Position numbers and translations under genes: made by a program. Below, in pieces: positions 1 to 7,526 of a stretch of DNA of 20,723 nucleotides. The notes beneath the pieces were generated by a model, which was not told where the DNA came from, did no database searches, and worked only from the letters and a program-made list of their open reading frames with translations. Origin of the DNA: an uncultured Bacteroidales bacterium. GTDB lineage: Bacteria > Bacteroidota > Bacteroidia > Bacteroidales > Paludibacteraceae. Each line of letters opens with the position of its first letter. Position 1 is the stretch's first letter. The DNA lies in NCBI GenBank assembly GCA_937892015.1, contig CALAUY010000180.1, positions 1-20,723 on the forward strand, read 5' to 3'.

Positions 1-186
1 GTGATAGTCGGCTGTGAGCAACAGGTTGCTTCCTCCGCCGAGTATGAGCAGCGGTTTGGCCCGTCTTATCTCGGGCATCAAGGCGATAAGCTCGTCGGTG
101 GTGTCGAATTCGATGAAGCGGTCGCACGTGGCATCGATTCCGAAAGTATTTCTGTGTTTGAGATTATATCCGGTGATATCTGTCAT
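1..186 (-). CDS. murB: UDP-N-acetylenolpyruvoylglucosamine reductase, N-terminal part (cut by window edge)
   Basis: Only the first 62 codons are inside the window; the frame stays open to base 1. MurB is the cytoplasmic FAD/NADPH enzyme that reduces UDP-GlcNAc-enolpyruvate to UDP-MurNAc in peptidoglycan precursor synthesis. Visible family marks are the N-terminal NTFGIDA stretch (residues 13-19), the hydrophobic-acidic strand RFIEF that follows, and the FAD diphosphate-binding loop LILGGGSNLLL (residues 47-57). The ATG at 184-186 gives the short leader normal for MurB. The gene lies 27 bp downstream of a lipoprotein gene on the same strand and is probably co-transcribed with it. The catalytic residues and C-terminal domain are outside the window, so completeness cannot be judged. 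Confidence 0.88.
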   Translation of the reverse strand, partial: MTDITGYNLKHRNTFGIDATCDRFIEFDTTDELIALMPEIRRAKPLLILGGGSNLLLTADYH

Positions 187-213
187 TGTGGGATATTATA
201 TCGTTGAGTTCTG

Positions 214-1065
214 TCAGCTGTTGAATTTTGTCAGTACCCATTTTCCGTTTTTCAGTCGGAACGTCATCTCTGTCCGCATTCCGCTCGCCAATCCTTCTAT
301 GATGAATATTCTCTGCGAAGTGTTTTCTATGGCACCTCCGTAGATGAAGTTGTAGAGGCTGTCGGTGGGCAGGAACTCTGGTTTGAATGCCGGCCACTGG
401 TCAGGCAGCAGTGTGCCCGACATGCTTGCGAAGTCGTTGTCGGGGTCGGGTGCCGAGAACTCAACAATGTCGTTCATGCTTTCTATTTGGAACTCGTTGT
501 CGACGGCGAATCGCTCGTAGAAATCGAGGAACGAGGCATTCTGGCTTTCCGATATAGGCATCGACTCCACCTCGGTGAGCATCCATTTTCCTCCTATACG
601 GTTGAATTTATATTGTTTGATGCTCTTCTGGTCGAACAGTATGTTTTCGAGAGTGACGTGACTTACGGCCGTATCGTTCATGGCGTTCATCTGCTTGCGG
701 TTGCCGAAGATGAGCGTGTAGTAGTCGTTGTCGATGAAGAAATGCTCCGTCGGCCATTGGCGTTTGTTGATGAAAGTCTTGTTGCCGTTTTCAATTACCG
801 GAAGCGGGAATTTTATTCTGCTTGTCTGCAGTTTACGGTTTGATGCGAAGTTGAAAATGAAATCCTCGAAAAGCATGTCGGCAGCTGTTGGCATCGGAGT
901 CTCCTCGTTGGTGTCGGCAGCGGCTGCATCCTGCTCAATAGAGTCGGAGACAGAGGTGCTGTCGGTGCGCTCAGGCTGGCTGGCTTCACCCTTGCAACCT
1001 GTTGTGTTGAAACAGATTGCCGACAACAGAATGATTGAGACAATTATGGCAGAGGCTTTTCTCAT
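214..1065 (-). CDS. Putative lipoprotein, possibly DUF4348 family
   Basis: A 283-residue protein with a lysine/arginine start, a hydrophobic stretch (about residues 5-19) and a candidate lipobox ending NTTGC, with Cys24 as the likely lipidated residue. A low-complexity Ser/Asp/Glu/Ala linker follows (about 28-58), as in many surface or periplasmic lipoproteins of Bacteroidetes. The remainder is a soluble domain rich in aromatic residues with paired segments ending in KWMLTEVES and KWVLTKFNS, which suggests an internal two-fold repeat of a sheet-rich unit. The length and the repeated KW-x-L-T pattern fit my memory of DUF4348, but I cannot confirm that. No enzymatic motif is seen. murB follows after 27 bp, so the two may share a transcript. 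It is divergent from pheS across a 168 bp gap. Confidence 0.8.
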   Translation of the reverse strand: MRKASAIIVSIILLSAICFNTTGCKGEASQPERTDSTSVSDSIEQDAAAADTNEETPMPTAADMLFEDFIFNFASNRKLQTSRIKFPLPVIENGNKTFINKRQWPTEHFFIDNDYYTLIFGNRKQMNAMNDTAVSHVTLENILFDQKSIKQYKFNRIGGKWMLTEVESMPISESQNASFLDFYERFAVDNEFQIESMNDIVEFSAPDPDNDFASMSGTLLPDQWPAFKPEFLPTDSLYNFIYGGAIENTSQRIFIIEGLASGMRTEMTFRLKNGKWVLTKFNS

Positions 1066-1111
1066 CGTTATTATTTCTGAGCCCTGAAAACAGGACGACT
1101 AAAAATTTGCG

Positions 1112-1119
1112 CAAAAATA
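1112..1119 (-). promoter_or_regulatory. Candidate -7 element for the lipoprotein-murB unit
   Basis: The minus strand reads TATTTTTG, matching the Bacteroidetes -7 consensus TAnnTTTG, followed by GCGC as in the promoter near 11858. It lies 46 bp upstream of the lipoprotein ATG. No TTTG is found at the expected -33 distance, so support is partial. Confidence 0.4.
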
Positions 1120-1137
1120 CACATTTATTCTCATACA

Positions 1138-1169
1138 TTTCTTTTTTTATGTCAAAAATATTAACTTTG
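1138..1169 (+). promoter_or_regulatory. Probable promoter of the pheS operon
   Basis: TAACTTTG at 1162-1169 matches the Bacteroidetes -7 box TAnnTTTG exactly and is followed by C, as in the other promoters of this window. TTTC at 1138-1141 sits 20 bp upstream and is a one-base departure from the -33 TTTG. Between them lies ATGTCAAAAA (1149-1158), also seen in three minus-strand promoters though at a shorter distance from the -7 box. The predicted leader is about 55-60 nt. Confidence 0.6.
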
Positions 1170-1190
1170 CAGAGATTTTTTTGAAATCAT

Positions 1191-1209
1191 TGGCGGCTTT
1201 AGACTGCCA
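1191..1209 (+). other. Small hairpin in the pheS leader
   Basis: TGGCGG (1191-1196) can pair with CTGCCA (1204-1209), with one G-U pair and a 7-nt loop. It lies between the predicted transcription start and the pheS ATG and is not followed by a T-run. I see no leader peptide rich in Phe codons and no T-box, so a regulatory role is only a possibility. Confidence 0.25.
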
Positions 1210-1233
1210 GAGGTATAAAAAACATACAAATAT

Positions 1234-2271
1234 ATGATACTCGACAGAATAGAAGAGCTCCTGAAAGAGGTTAGCGAGATGAAGGCAAATAATGCCGAAG
1301 AAATAGAGAAACTGCGCCTGCGCTATCTGGGTAAGAAAGGCGAGATAACGGAACTCTTCAACCAGTTCCGCGAAGTGCCGAAAGAGGAGAAGAAAGAGTT
1401 GGGTATGCAGCTGAACGCCCTACGCTCATTGGCCGAGCAGCGGTTGCAGGAGATGAAAGAGACGTTCGAGGCACAGAAAGCGGAGGCAGACAAGCCTGAC
1501 CTCACCCGCACGCCCGAACCCATCGCTCTCGGCACGCGTCATCCGCTCTCGCTCACCAAAGAGGAGATTATTGATATCTTCAGTCGATTGGGTTTCACGG
1601 TGGCAGAAGGTCCGGAAGTGGAGGACGACCTGCACGTTTTCGGGATGCTCAATTTCGCGCCCGAACATCCTGCCCGCGATATGCAAGACACGTTCTTCGT
1701 GGAGAAAGAAGAGGGCGTCCAGAAACCGACGGACGTACTGCTGCGCACGCATACGTCGTCTGTCCAGACGCGCGTGATGACCGGTCAACAACCGCCCATC
1801 CGCGTACTCTGCCCCGGACGTGTTTATCGCAACGAGGCCATCTCGGCCCGTGCACACTGCTTCTTCCACCAAGTGGAGGGACTCTACATCGACAAGCACG
1901 TCAGCTTCGCTGACCTACGACAAGCACTGATGTACTTCGCCAAAGAGATGTTCGGACCCGACACGAAGATACGTCTGCGCCCCAGTTATTTTCCGTTCAC
2001 CGAGCCGTCGGCCGAGATGGACATCTCCTGCAACATCTGCGGCGGAAAGGGTTGCGGATTCTGCAAACAGACAGGTTGGGTGGAGATACTCGGTTGCGGT
2101 ATGGTCGATCCGAACGTGCTCGAGAGTTGCGGCATCGACTCGAAAGAATACACCGGTTACGCCTTCGGTATGGGCGTTGAGCGCATCACTAACCTCAAGT
2201 ACCGCGTGAAAGATTTGCGCCTGTTCTCCGAGAACGATGTGCGGTTCTTGCAGCAGTTTGAAGCATGTTGA
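1234..2271 (+). CDS. pheS: Phenylalanyl-tRNA synthetase, alpha subunit
   Basis: PheS is the catalytic alpha subunit of the alpha2-beta2 class II synthetase that charges tRNA-Phe. The 345-residue product has the N-terminal coiled-coil tRNA-binding region (about 1-90) and the catalytic core starting at HPLSL (His103). Motif 1 region residues DMQDTFF are at 149-155, motif 2 with VYRNE at 197-201, and motif 3 with GMGVERI at 312-318. A Cys4 knuckle (Cys266, Cys269, Cys274, Cys277, in a CNICGGKGCGFC context) is inserted before the GWVEILGCGMV strand; such inserts occur in PheS of several phyla and may bind zinc. The length is normal. The start follows a predicted 55-60 nt leader with its own promoter. 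pheT is not adjacent, as is common in Bacteroidetes. The stop overlaps the start of the next gene. Confidence 0.97.
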   Translation: MILDRIEELLKEVSEMKANNAEEIEKLRLRYLGKKGEITELFNQFREVPKEEKKELGMQLNALRSLAEQRLQEMKETFEAQKAEADKPDLTRTPEPIALGTRHPLSLTKEEIIDIFSRLGFTVAEGPEVEDDLHVFGMLNFAPEHPARDMQDTFFVEKEEGVQKPTDVLLRTHTSSVQTRVMTGQQPPIRVLCPGRVYRNEAISARAHCFFHQVEGLYIDKHVSFADLRQALMYFAKEMFGPDTKIRLRPSYFPFTEPSAEMDISCNICGGKGCGFCKQTGWVEILGCGMVDPNVLESCGIDSKEYTGYAFGMGVERITNLKYRVKDLRLFSENDVRFLQQFEAC

Positions 2272-2507
2272 GCGCAACTCTCATAGTGATGACGTTGGGG
2301 CAGACCGTGCTCGTAGTGGCAGTCCTCCTACTTGCGGCAGTGGCGTTGCTGTCGGTACGTATCATCCTGAAGAAGAACGGCCGTTTTCGGTCGATGCACA
2401 TCTCCGACTCGGCCGCGATGCGGGAACGCGGGATAGGTTGCGTCCAGTCGCAAGACCGACAACAACGTCGGTCCAACACGGCAAAAATCAACGTCAAAGA
2501 AATGTAA
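2265..2507 (+). CDS. Small conserved-looking membrane protein (80 residues), unknown function
   Basis: The ATG overlaps the last codons and stop of pheS by 7 nt, a translational-coupling arrangement. The product has one long hydrophobic helix (about residues 11-35) followed by a basic cytoplasm-type stretch and a short soluble tail. In that tail the segment GRF-x3-HI (39-46) and RERGIGCVQSQDR (53-65) stand out, with a single Cys59. I recall similar short proteins with an RGIGC-x-QSQD signature in Bacteroidetes genomes, but no function is known to me. It is predicted to be a single-pass inner-membrane protein. The OmpH-like gene follows after 27 bp, consistent with one operon. The strong amino-acid logic of the ORF and its tight fit between two genes favour a real gene. 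Confidence 0.75.
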   Translation: MLSATLIVMTLGQTVLVVAVLLLAAVALLSVRIILKKNGRFRSMHISDSAAMRERGIGCVQSQDRQQRRSNTAKINVKEM

Positions 2508-2534
2508 TATATCCATACGAATAAATAAAAAGAA

Positions 2535-3164
2535 ATGAATATGAACAAAGTATCAATTATTATCGATTCTATTTTGTGCGCAGCGGTGATTGCGCTGTTT
2601 GTGCTTGTTTTTGTGTTCAAACCCTCGTCGAAAGCGCCCGCTCCTGTGGCCGCGGCCGATGGTTCGGGGATGTCGTTTGCGTACATCAACCTCGACTCGG
2701 TGACGGCCAACTATCAGTTCGCCATCGATGCCAGCAACAAGCTGCAGAGTCGCTACGAAGAGGCGCAAGTGGAGATTCGCAAGAAGGAGAACGCTTTCGG
2801 CGTGAAGTACCAGAACCAGCAGAAAGAGGCGCAAGATTTTCAGGATAAAGTGAATGCGAACGCTTTCCTCTCGCGCGAACGTGCAGAGAGCGAGATGAAC
2901 CGCATCCAAGCCAACGGCGAGAAACTGCAGAAAGAGTACGAGTCGTTGCAACAACTGGCCGCACAGAAAGGGGCCGAGTTTGAGCAGGCGATGCAAGACC
3001 TCAACCTGCAACTCCGCGACTCGCTGGATCAGTACGTGGCAGCCTACAACCAAGAGGCCGGTTACGACGTCATCTTTATCGGTGCGACTATCCTCACCGC
3101 AAGAGAGGGTCACGACATCACCGACGAAGTGATTGCGGGACTCAACGCACGTTACGTGCCGTAA
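2535..3164 (+). CDS. OmpH/Skp-family periplasmic chaperone-like protein
   Basis: Skp/OmpH proteins are trimeric periplasmic chaperones that hold unfolded outer-membrane proteins with coiled-coil tentacles. The 209-residue product has an N-terminal hydrophobic segment (about 6-28), which may act as an anchor rather than a cleaved signal because no clear cleavage site follows, then a Pro/Ala linker. The first body strand AYINLDSV (about 49-56) corresponds to the start of the Skp body. A long charged heptad-rich coiled coil follows (about 65-160), then the returning strand YDVIFIGATILTA. An alternative ATG two codons in would give MNKVSII. No Shine-Dalgarno is apparent, as is usual in Bacteroidetes. 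Its place before glycan and barrel genes fits an envelope role. Bacteroidetes often carry several OmpH paralogues, so I give no symbol. Confidence 0.85.
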   Translation: MNMNKVSIIIDSILCAAVIALFVLVFVFKPSSKAPAPVAAADGSGMSFAYINLDSVTANYQFAIDASNKLQSRYEEAQVEIRKKENAFGVKYQNQQKEAQDFQDKVNANAFLSRERAESEMNRIQANGEKLQKEYESLQQLAAQKGAEFEQAMQDLNLQLRDSLDQYVAAYNQEAGYDVIFIGATILTAREGHDITDEVIAGLNARYVP

Positions 3165-3179
3165 GCAACTCATACACAA

Positions 3180-3194
3180 CAGGCTACAAGCCTG
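3180..3194 (+). other. Perfect hairpin between the ompH-like gene and the glycosyltransferase
   Basis: CAGGCT-ACA-AGCCTG forms a perfect 6 bp stem with a 3-nt loop in the 40 bp gap, ending 10 nt before the next ATG. There is no T-run, so it is not a standard terminator. It could stabilise upstream mRNA or modulate initiation of the next gene. Confidence 0.35.
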
Positions 3195-3204
3195 ATTATC
3201 CGTC

Positions 3205-4728
3205 ATGCGCGTTTTTTATAAGCCGTATTGGAACTACGTTATTGAGGATATTGTAGCCCTCGTGCTCAGTTTCTTCGTCGTTCTGGAGTGGTTTCCGCTT
3301 TCGACACAGATACCGTTCCAGAAATACGACGTGTTTGCGGCTATTTTCAGCAGCGTATGGCTCTTTTCCGCGTATTTCGCCCACCGGTATGTTCGGGTCA
3401 AGTATCTGCGCATCGACACGGCCATCTATCGTTTGTTGGCAGCAGCGGCACTCACTTTCGCCATCATGCTCGTCTATATGTACGTCATCCCGCCGCATCG
3501 GAACTACTCGATATGGGTACTGCTGACGATATGGATTGCGATGTGCGCATGGACCATCGTCATCCTTATTATCTCGCACGCCTACAACTACGCGACATAC
3601 GAAGAGCCCGAGCCGCCGCGTAAGTTAGACCGTGCGCCGCAGAAAGTGCTCAAGGCACCCGTTGAGCGCGAACAGCAACAGACAGAGGCAATCCGGCGCG
3701 CAATATCGATGACCACCTCACCCCTATTGCTGGATTTCTTCGACGAACATCTCGACGTAGCATCATCGAACACGTTCGTACTGCGCTCGTCGGAGATATT
3801 CAACATCCTCAAGCTGCGCGATTATCGGTTCGATACCATCATCAACCTGATGCCCCTCAACCAGATTAGAGGCATCAACCGCATGATAGGGATGGTCAAC
3901 GACAAACTGCCGGACGATGGCCTCTTTGTGTGCTGTTACGAGGCACAATCGACCACCAAGCGCAATTTTCTGAACCGATACACGCCCTTCTTCGGGTACA
4001 TCTTCTACGCTTTTCTGTATTTCTACAAGCGCGTCTTTCCGAAAATCTTCATGACAGAGCGCCTCTATTTCGACATCACGGAGGGCAAGAACCGCGTTCT
4101 CTCTAAAGCTGAAGTACTGGGCCGACTCAGTTACTGCGGGTTCGAGATTGTGGCCGAGCAGAAATGTCGCGACCTCAATTATGTGGTTGCGCGTCGCTCA
4201 TTCACGCCCGAATCTATCCAGAAGAAGCGTTACGGCATCTTCGTGCAACTGGAGCGAGTCGGGAAGAACGGCAAAAAAATAGCAGTGTATAAGATTCGCA
4301 CAATGCACCCTTATTCGGAGTACATCCAAGCGTACGTTTACGACAAATACTCGCTTCAGGCAGGGGGCAAGATTAAGCACGACATCCGCGTCTCCACTCT
4401 CGGGCGAATACTGCGCCGCACGTTCATCGACGAACTGCCGATGGTGCTCAATCTGCTTCAAGGCGATGTTAAGCTCATTGGCGTTCGGCCCATCTCGGCG
4501 CATTACATGAGTCTGTATTCCGAGCCGTTGCAGCAACAACGGCAGCGTCATCGACCGGGCCTCATGCCACCGTTTTACGCCGACCTGCCCTCTACACTCG
4601 ACGAGATTGAGGCTTCAGAGATCAAGTACCTCAACCGCTGCGAACAAAAAGGCACGTTGCTGACGGATTTTGTCTATTTCTGGAAAATCAGTTATAATCT
4701 GTTGTTTAAGCATGCAAGGAGCAATTAA
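3205..4728 (+). CDS. Polyprenyl-phosphate sugar-phosphate transferase (PF02397-type) with atypical middle domain
   Basis: Likely initiates a surface glycan by moving a sugar-1-phosphate from a nucleotide sugar to undecaprenyl phosphate at the inner membrane. Four transmembrane helices are visible (about 11-30, 44-62, 75-98, 104-128). A middle region (about 170-330) has Rossmann-like features: FDTIINL, LPDDGLFVCC (235-244) and a late GFEIVAE strand, recalling a methyltransferase fold, with a hydrophobic aromatic patch FFGYIFYAFLYFYK. The transferase part (about 343-500) shows ERVGKNGK, YKIRTM (362-367), DIRVSTLGRILRR, the catalytic Asp409-Glu410 dyad in FIDELPMVLNLL, and GVRP. The usual KR-x2-D re-entrant helix directly before this part is not visible. 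The PF02397 assignment is secure; the sugar is unknown. It sits 3 bp before the Wzi-like gene. Confidence 0.85.
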   Translation: MRVFYKPYWNYVIEDIVALVLSFFVVLEWFPLSTQIPFQKYDVFAAIFSSVWLFSAYFAHRYVRVKYLRIDTAIYRLLAAAALTFAIMLVYMYVIPPHRNYSIWVLLTIWIAMCAWTIVILIISHAYNYATYEEPEPPRKLDRAPQKVLKAPVEREQQQTEAIRRAISMTTSPLLLDFFDEHLDVASSNTFVLRSSEIFNILKLRDYRFDTIINLMPLNQIRGINRMIGMVNDKLPDDGLFVCCYEAQSTTKRNFLNRYTPFFGYIFYAFLYFYKRVFPKIFMTERLYFDITEGKNRVLSKAEVLGRLSYCGFEIVAEQKCRDLNYVVARRSFTPESIQKKRYGIFVQLERVGKNGKKIAVYKIRTMHPYSEYIQAYVYDKYSLQAGGKIKHDIRVSTLGRILRRTFIDELPMVLNLLQGDVKLIGVRPISAHYMSLYSEPLQQQRQRHRPGLMPPFYADLPSTLDEIEASEIKYLNRCEQKGTLLTDFVYFWKISYNLLFKHARSN

Positions 4729-4731
4729 GGT

Positions 4732-6561
4732 ATGAAACGACTTGTCAGTATCCTATCCGCACTCGTGCTGGTTGTGCACTTGGGAGCACAAAACATCCCG
4801 CAGTCGCTCGACTACTACATGGTATATGATTTCCTCGATGAACTCGCCACCGATGGAGTCATCCACATCAATAGTGCCATCAAGCCCTTCAGTCGCAACA
4901 CAATAGCTGCGCTGCTCCGTGAGGCACAGCGCAGCGACTCGTTACTCAACCAGAGGCAACGCGATGACCTCGAGTTCTATATGCAGGATTTTGCCCTTGA
5001 ACTCGACACTATCCCCGATTATCGACTGTACGGCCACGACAACAAAGCGCAGTGGACTAACCGCAGCACGTTCAATCTGTCGCTCGTGGAGCCCGCTTTC
5101 CATTACAAGACAAGCAACAACAAGTTCAAGATGATGCTCAAACCCATACTGGGGATGGACGTCTATGCATCGAAAAAAGGCGTCATCACCAAGCGTTGGT
5201 ACGGCGCAGAGATACAGATGGACATCGTCGGGCACGTCAGTATCTGGGGGTCGCTGCGCGACAAATCGTGGAACGGGACGCACCTGAACAAAGACCTCTT
5301 CCCTACTCAGGGTGACCGGATAGATGGTGCCAAACTGACGAAAGGACCGTTCCTCAACGACCTTGCGGGCGTGCAGTACAAAGAGGCCAACTATGGCGGC
5401 GATTTCTCTGACTCGAAAGGCGGAATCAGTGTCTATGATTGGTGGGGCAGTGTGAGTTTTCAGCGGGAGAACATCCGTTGGGGTGATGCCTATCATGCCT
5501 CGAACATCGTGTCCGATCACGCTCCGGCGTTCCCGATGTTGACCCTCAACCTGAAGCCCTGCAGGTGGTTCGAGTTCAACTATTTCCACGCATGGCTCGT
5601 GAGCAATGAGCTCGACTCCTCCTACTACTATCTTGAGCATTTCGCTGAGGATGCCACGAAAGTGCATTACCGTCCTGCCGGTAAGTATATGGCGGCAAAC
5701 ATGTTCACTTTCAGCCCCATTCGGCAGTTGTCGTTCTCGTTCGGCAATTCAGTTGTTTATGCCGAGCGCACGCCCCAAGCCGTGTATTTTATCCCCATTG
5801 CCTTTTATAAGTCGTTAGACCACTTGTTGACGAAAGGTCTGGGCACGGAGAACCAAAACTCGCAGATGTTCGTCACTATCTCGACGCGCAACCTGAAGCA
5901 CCTGCACGTCTATGGATCCGTGTTCGTGGATGAGTTTCAGTTCGCACGACTCAAGCGCTCTAATCCCGAGCACAACATGGTGTCGTGGCTCGTGGGCTTC
6001 AATTGGAGCGGATGGCCGGTGAAAGGGTTGAGTCTGAAAGGCGAGTTCATGCGAACCAACAGCCTCACGTACGACCACTCTATCCCCACGCTCACATATG
6101 CGTCGAACAGTTACACGTTGGGGCATTATATGGGCGCAAACGCACAATCAATCTTCGCTGAACTGCAGTATAAACCCGTCAGGGGGCTGTCGCTGCGCCT
6201 CAATTATACGTGCGACACCAAATACAACGTGTATGATTATGTGCGCAATATCAACACCGACATCATCGCCTATAAGCCGTTCGACGAGCGGACGTGGCAG
6301 AACGACATCTTCGGGTTTGATGCCACATACGAACTCTTCAACAACTGTTATGCCATCGTCAATCTGAGGTACAACCACGCCCGCGGTTTTGCCCCGACAT
6401 CTGCGCGCAAAGCAGGAGAAAACCGCGGTTGGGCCGACGACGGCTCGTCGCTGGACATGACAGGTGATGACCTTGCTGCGTACTATCTGAACCTCTTCAC
6501 GCCCGCCTATTTGCAGGGAAAGAATCTGGTGTTCACGTGCGGACTGAGTTTTAGTTTCTGA
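4732..6561 (+). CDS. Wzi-like outer-membrane beta-barrel (capsule assembly family)
   Basis: A 609-residue exported protein. The signal peptide is clear (residues 1 to about 19, ending LGAQ). An N-terminal helical part (about 25-85) contains YDFLDELATDGVI and IAALLREAQ, typical of the alpha-helical segment of Wzi-type barrels. The rest is alternating aromatic/polar strands with many Trp, Tyr and Asn residues, ending in the outer-membrane signal FTCGLSFSF with a terminal Phe. Wzi in enterobacteria anchors group 1 capsule at the cell surface. In Bacteroidetes the family is broader and often near polysaccharide or sugar-transferase genes. Position 3 bp after a phosphoglycosyl transferase and overlapping the next gene by one base suggests a role in surface-glycan display or assembly. 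The exact substrate is unknown. Confidence 0.85.
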   Translation: MKRLVSILSALVLVVHLGAQNIPQSLDYYMVYDFLDELATDGVIHINSAIKPFSRNTIAALLREAQRSDSLLNQRQRDDLEFYMQDFALELDTIPDYRLYGHDNKAQWTNRSTFNLSLVEPAFHYKTSNNKFKMMLKPILGMDVYASKKGVITKRWYGAEIQMDIVGHVSIWGSLRDKSWNGTHLNKDLFPTQGDRIDGAKLTKGPFLNDLAGVQYKEANYGGDFSDSKGGISVYDWWGSVSFQRENIRWGDAYHASNIVSDHAPAFPMLTLNLKPCRWFEFNYFHAWLVSNELDSSYYYLEHFAEDATKVHYRPAGKYMAANMFTFSPIRQLSFSFGNSVVYAERTPQAVYFIPIAFYKSLDHLLTKGLGTENQNSQMFVTISTRNLKHLHVYGSVFVDEFQFARLKRSNPEHNMVSWLVGFNWSGWPVKGLSLKGEFMRTNSLTYDHSIPTLTYASNSYTLGHYMGANAQSIFAELQYKPVRGLSLRLNYTCDTKYNVYDYVRNINTDIIAYKPFDERTWQNDIFGFDATYELFNNCYAIVNLRYNHARGFAPTSARKAGENRGWADDGSSLDMTGDDLAAYYLNLFTPAYLQGKNLVFTCGLSFSF

Positions 6562-7526
6562 TGTGGCGAGTGCTGAAAAATAGTGCGCTTTTCATTGCCC
6601 TTGTGATTGGAAGTGTCGTCGGTGTGCTGCAAGGGAGTCAACTGCTCTCATGGCGTGCGCCCTCATGGATAGTGCCGGCACTGCTTTTCGGAATGCTCTT
6701 TTTCGCTTTCTGCAAGATTGACCCCGCCCAACTCAGACTGCACCGATGGCACGCAGTACTGCTTGTTATTCAAGTGTTTGGCAGCCTCGCGGTGTATTTC
6801 GCCGTTAAGCCTTTCTCGCCGCTTCTGGCTCAAGGGCTGATGTTGTGCGTCTTGATTCCGACAGCTACAGCGGCACCGATTATCACGGACCGGTTGGGAG
6901 GCGACATCTCTCAAATAACAACGTACGTGCTCATTAGCAACTGCCTGACAGCCGTGCTTGTCCCGCTCGTGTTCCCGTTCATCAACCCTGCAGTCAGTAT
7001 ATCGTATCACGAACGTTTCTTGCAGATACTGGCCCATGTGGCACCGTTGCTGTTCGTCCCGTTTTTCGGGGCATGGGCTCTGCGACTGATATACAACGCT
7101 ATACTGCGCAAAAAAGGCAGTACGAAACGTTTCCGACTGCCTAATGGGTTGGCGCAATTGCCTTTCTATCTATGGGTTGTGATGATTGTGATTCTGATTG
7201 CCCGCACCGTGCGCGAACTCTTTCATTATGAGGGCGATATGCTCATCATCGTCTGCATGTTTGTCGGCACGATGGTTGTGTGCCTGTTGCAGTTTGTACT
7301 GGGGCGATACATCGGTCGGCGTTGCTCGAAGAACGCGTCGGATGCCGATGCTGTCACCGTGGGTCAATCGCTCGGTCAGAAAAACTCGGCATTGGCCATC
7401 TGGATGGCGCAGATGTGGTTGATGCCGCATACCTCTTTAGCACCTGCCACGTACATCATCTGGCAGAACCTGTTCAACAGTTGGCAACTGTATCGAGCAG
7501 CCCGTGAACGAACGCCTCGCGGTTGA
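6561..7526 (+). CDS. BASS-like (bile acid/sodium symporter superfamily) transporter
   Basis: A 321-residue integral membrane protein with about nine or ten hydrophobic helices spread over its whole length. Residues IPTATAAPIITDRLGGD (99-115) and GQSLGQKNSALAIWMA (268-283) resemble the two broken-helix regions that bind substrate and sodium in the bile acid:sodium symporter superfamily. The ATG overlaps the stop of the Wzi-like gene (TGATG), so translation is probably coupled. The last 53 bp overlap the 3' end of ftsY on the other strand. The substrate is not predictable; linkage to a glycan gene pair raises the idea of precursor or small-anion transport, but that is inference. Family membership is moderately sure. 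Confidence 0.75.
   Translation: MWRVLKNSALFIALVIGSVVGVLQGSQLLSWRAPSWIVPALLFGMLFFAFCKIDPAQLRLHRWHAVLLVIQVFGSLAVYFAVKPFSPLLAQGLMLCVLIPTATAAPIITDRLGGDISQITTYVLISNCLTAVLVPLVFPFINPAVSISYHERFLQILAHVAPLLFVPFFGAWALRLIYNAILRKKGSTKRFRLPNGLAQLPFYLWVVMIVILIARTVRELFHYEGDMLIIVCMFVGTMVVCLLQFVLGRYIGRRCSKNASDADAVTVGQSLGQKNSALAIWMAQMWLMPHTSLAPATYIIWQNLFNSWQLYRAARERTPRG

Noticed and set aside
1176..1233. T-box or Phe attenuator leader before pheS
   Set aside because: No T-box sequence, no Phe-rich leader peptide and no terminator fold; only a weak 6 bp hairpin.
2553..3206. A 217-codon minus-strand frame over the OmpH-like gene
   Set aside because: The plus frame has a clear Skp coiled coil; the antisense product is a Leu/Arg/His-rich shadow.
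4942..5667. A 241-codon open frame antisense to the Wzi-like gene
   Set aside because: It mirrors the codon structure of a convincing exported barrel gene and shows no family motif or start context.
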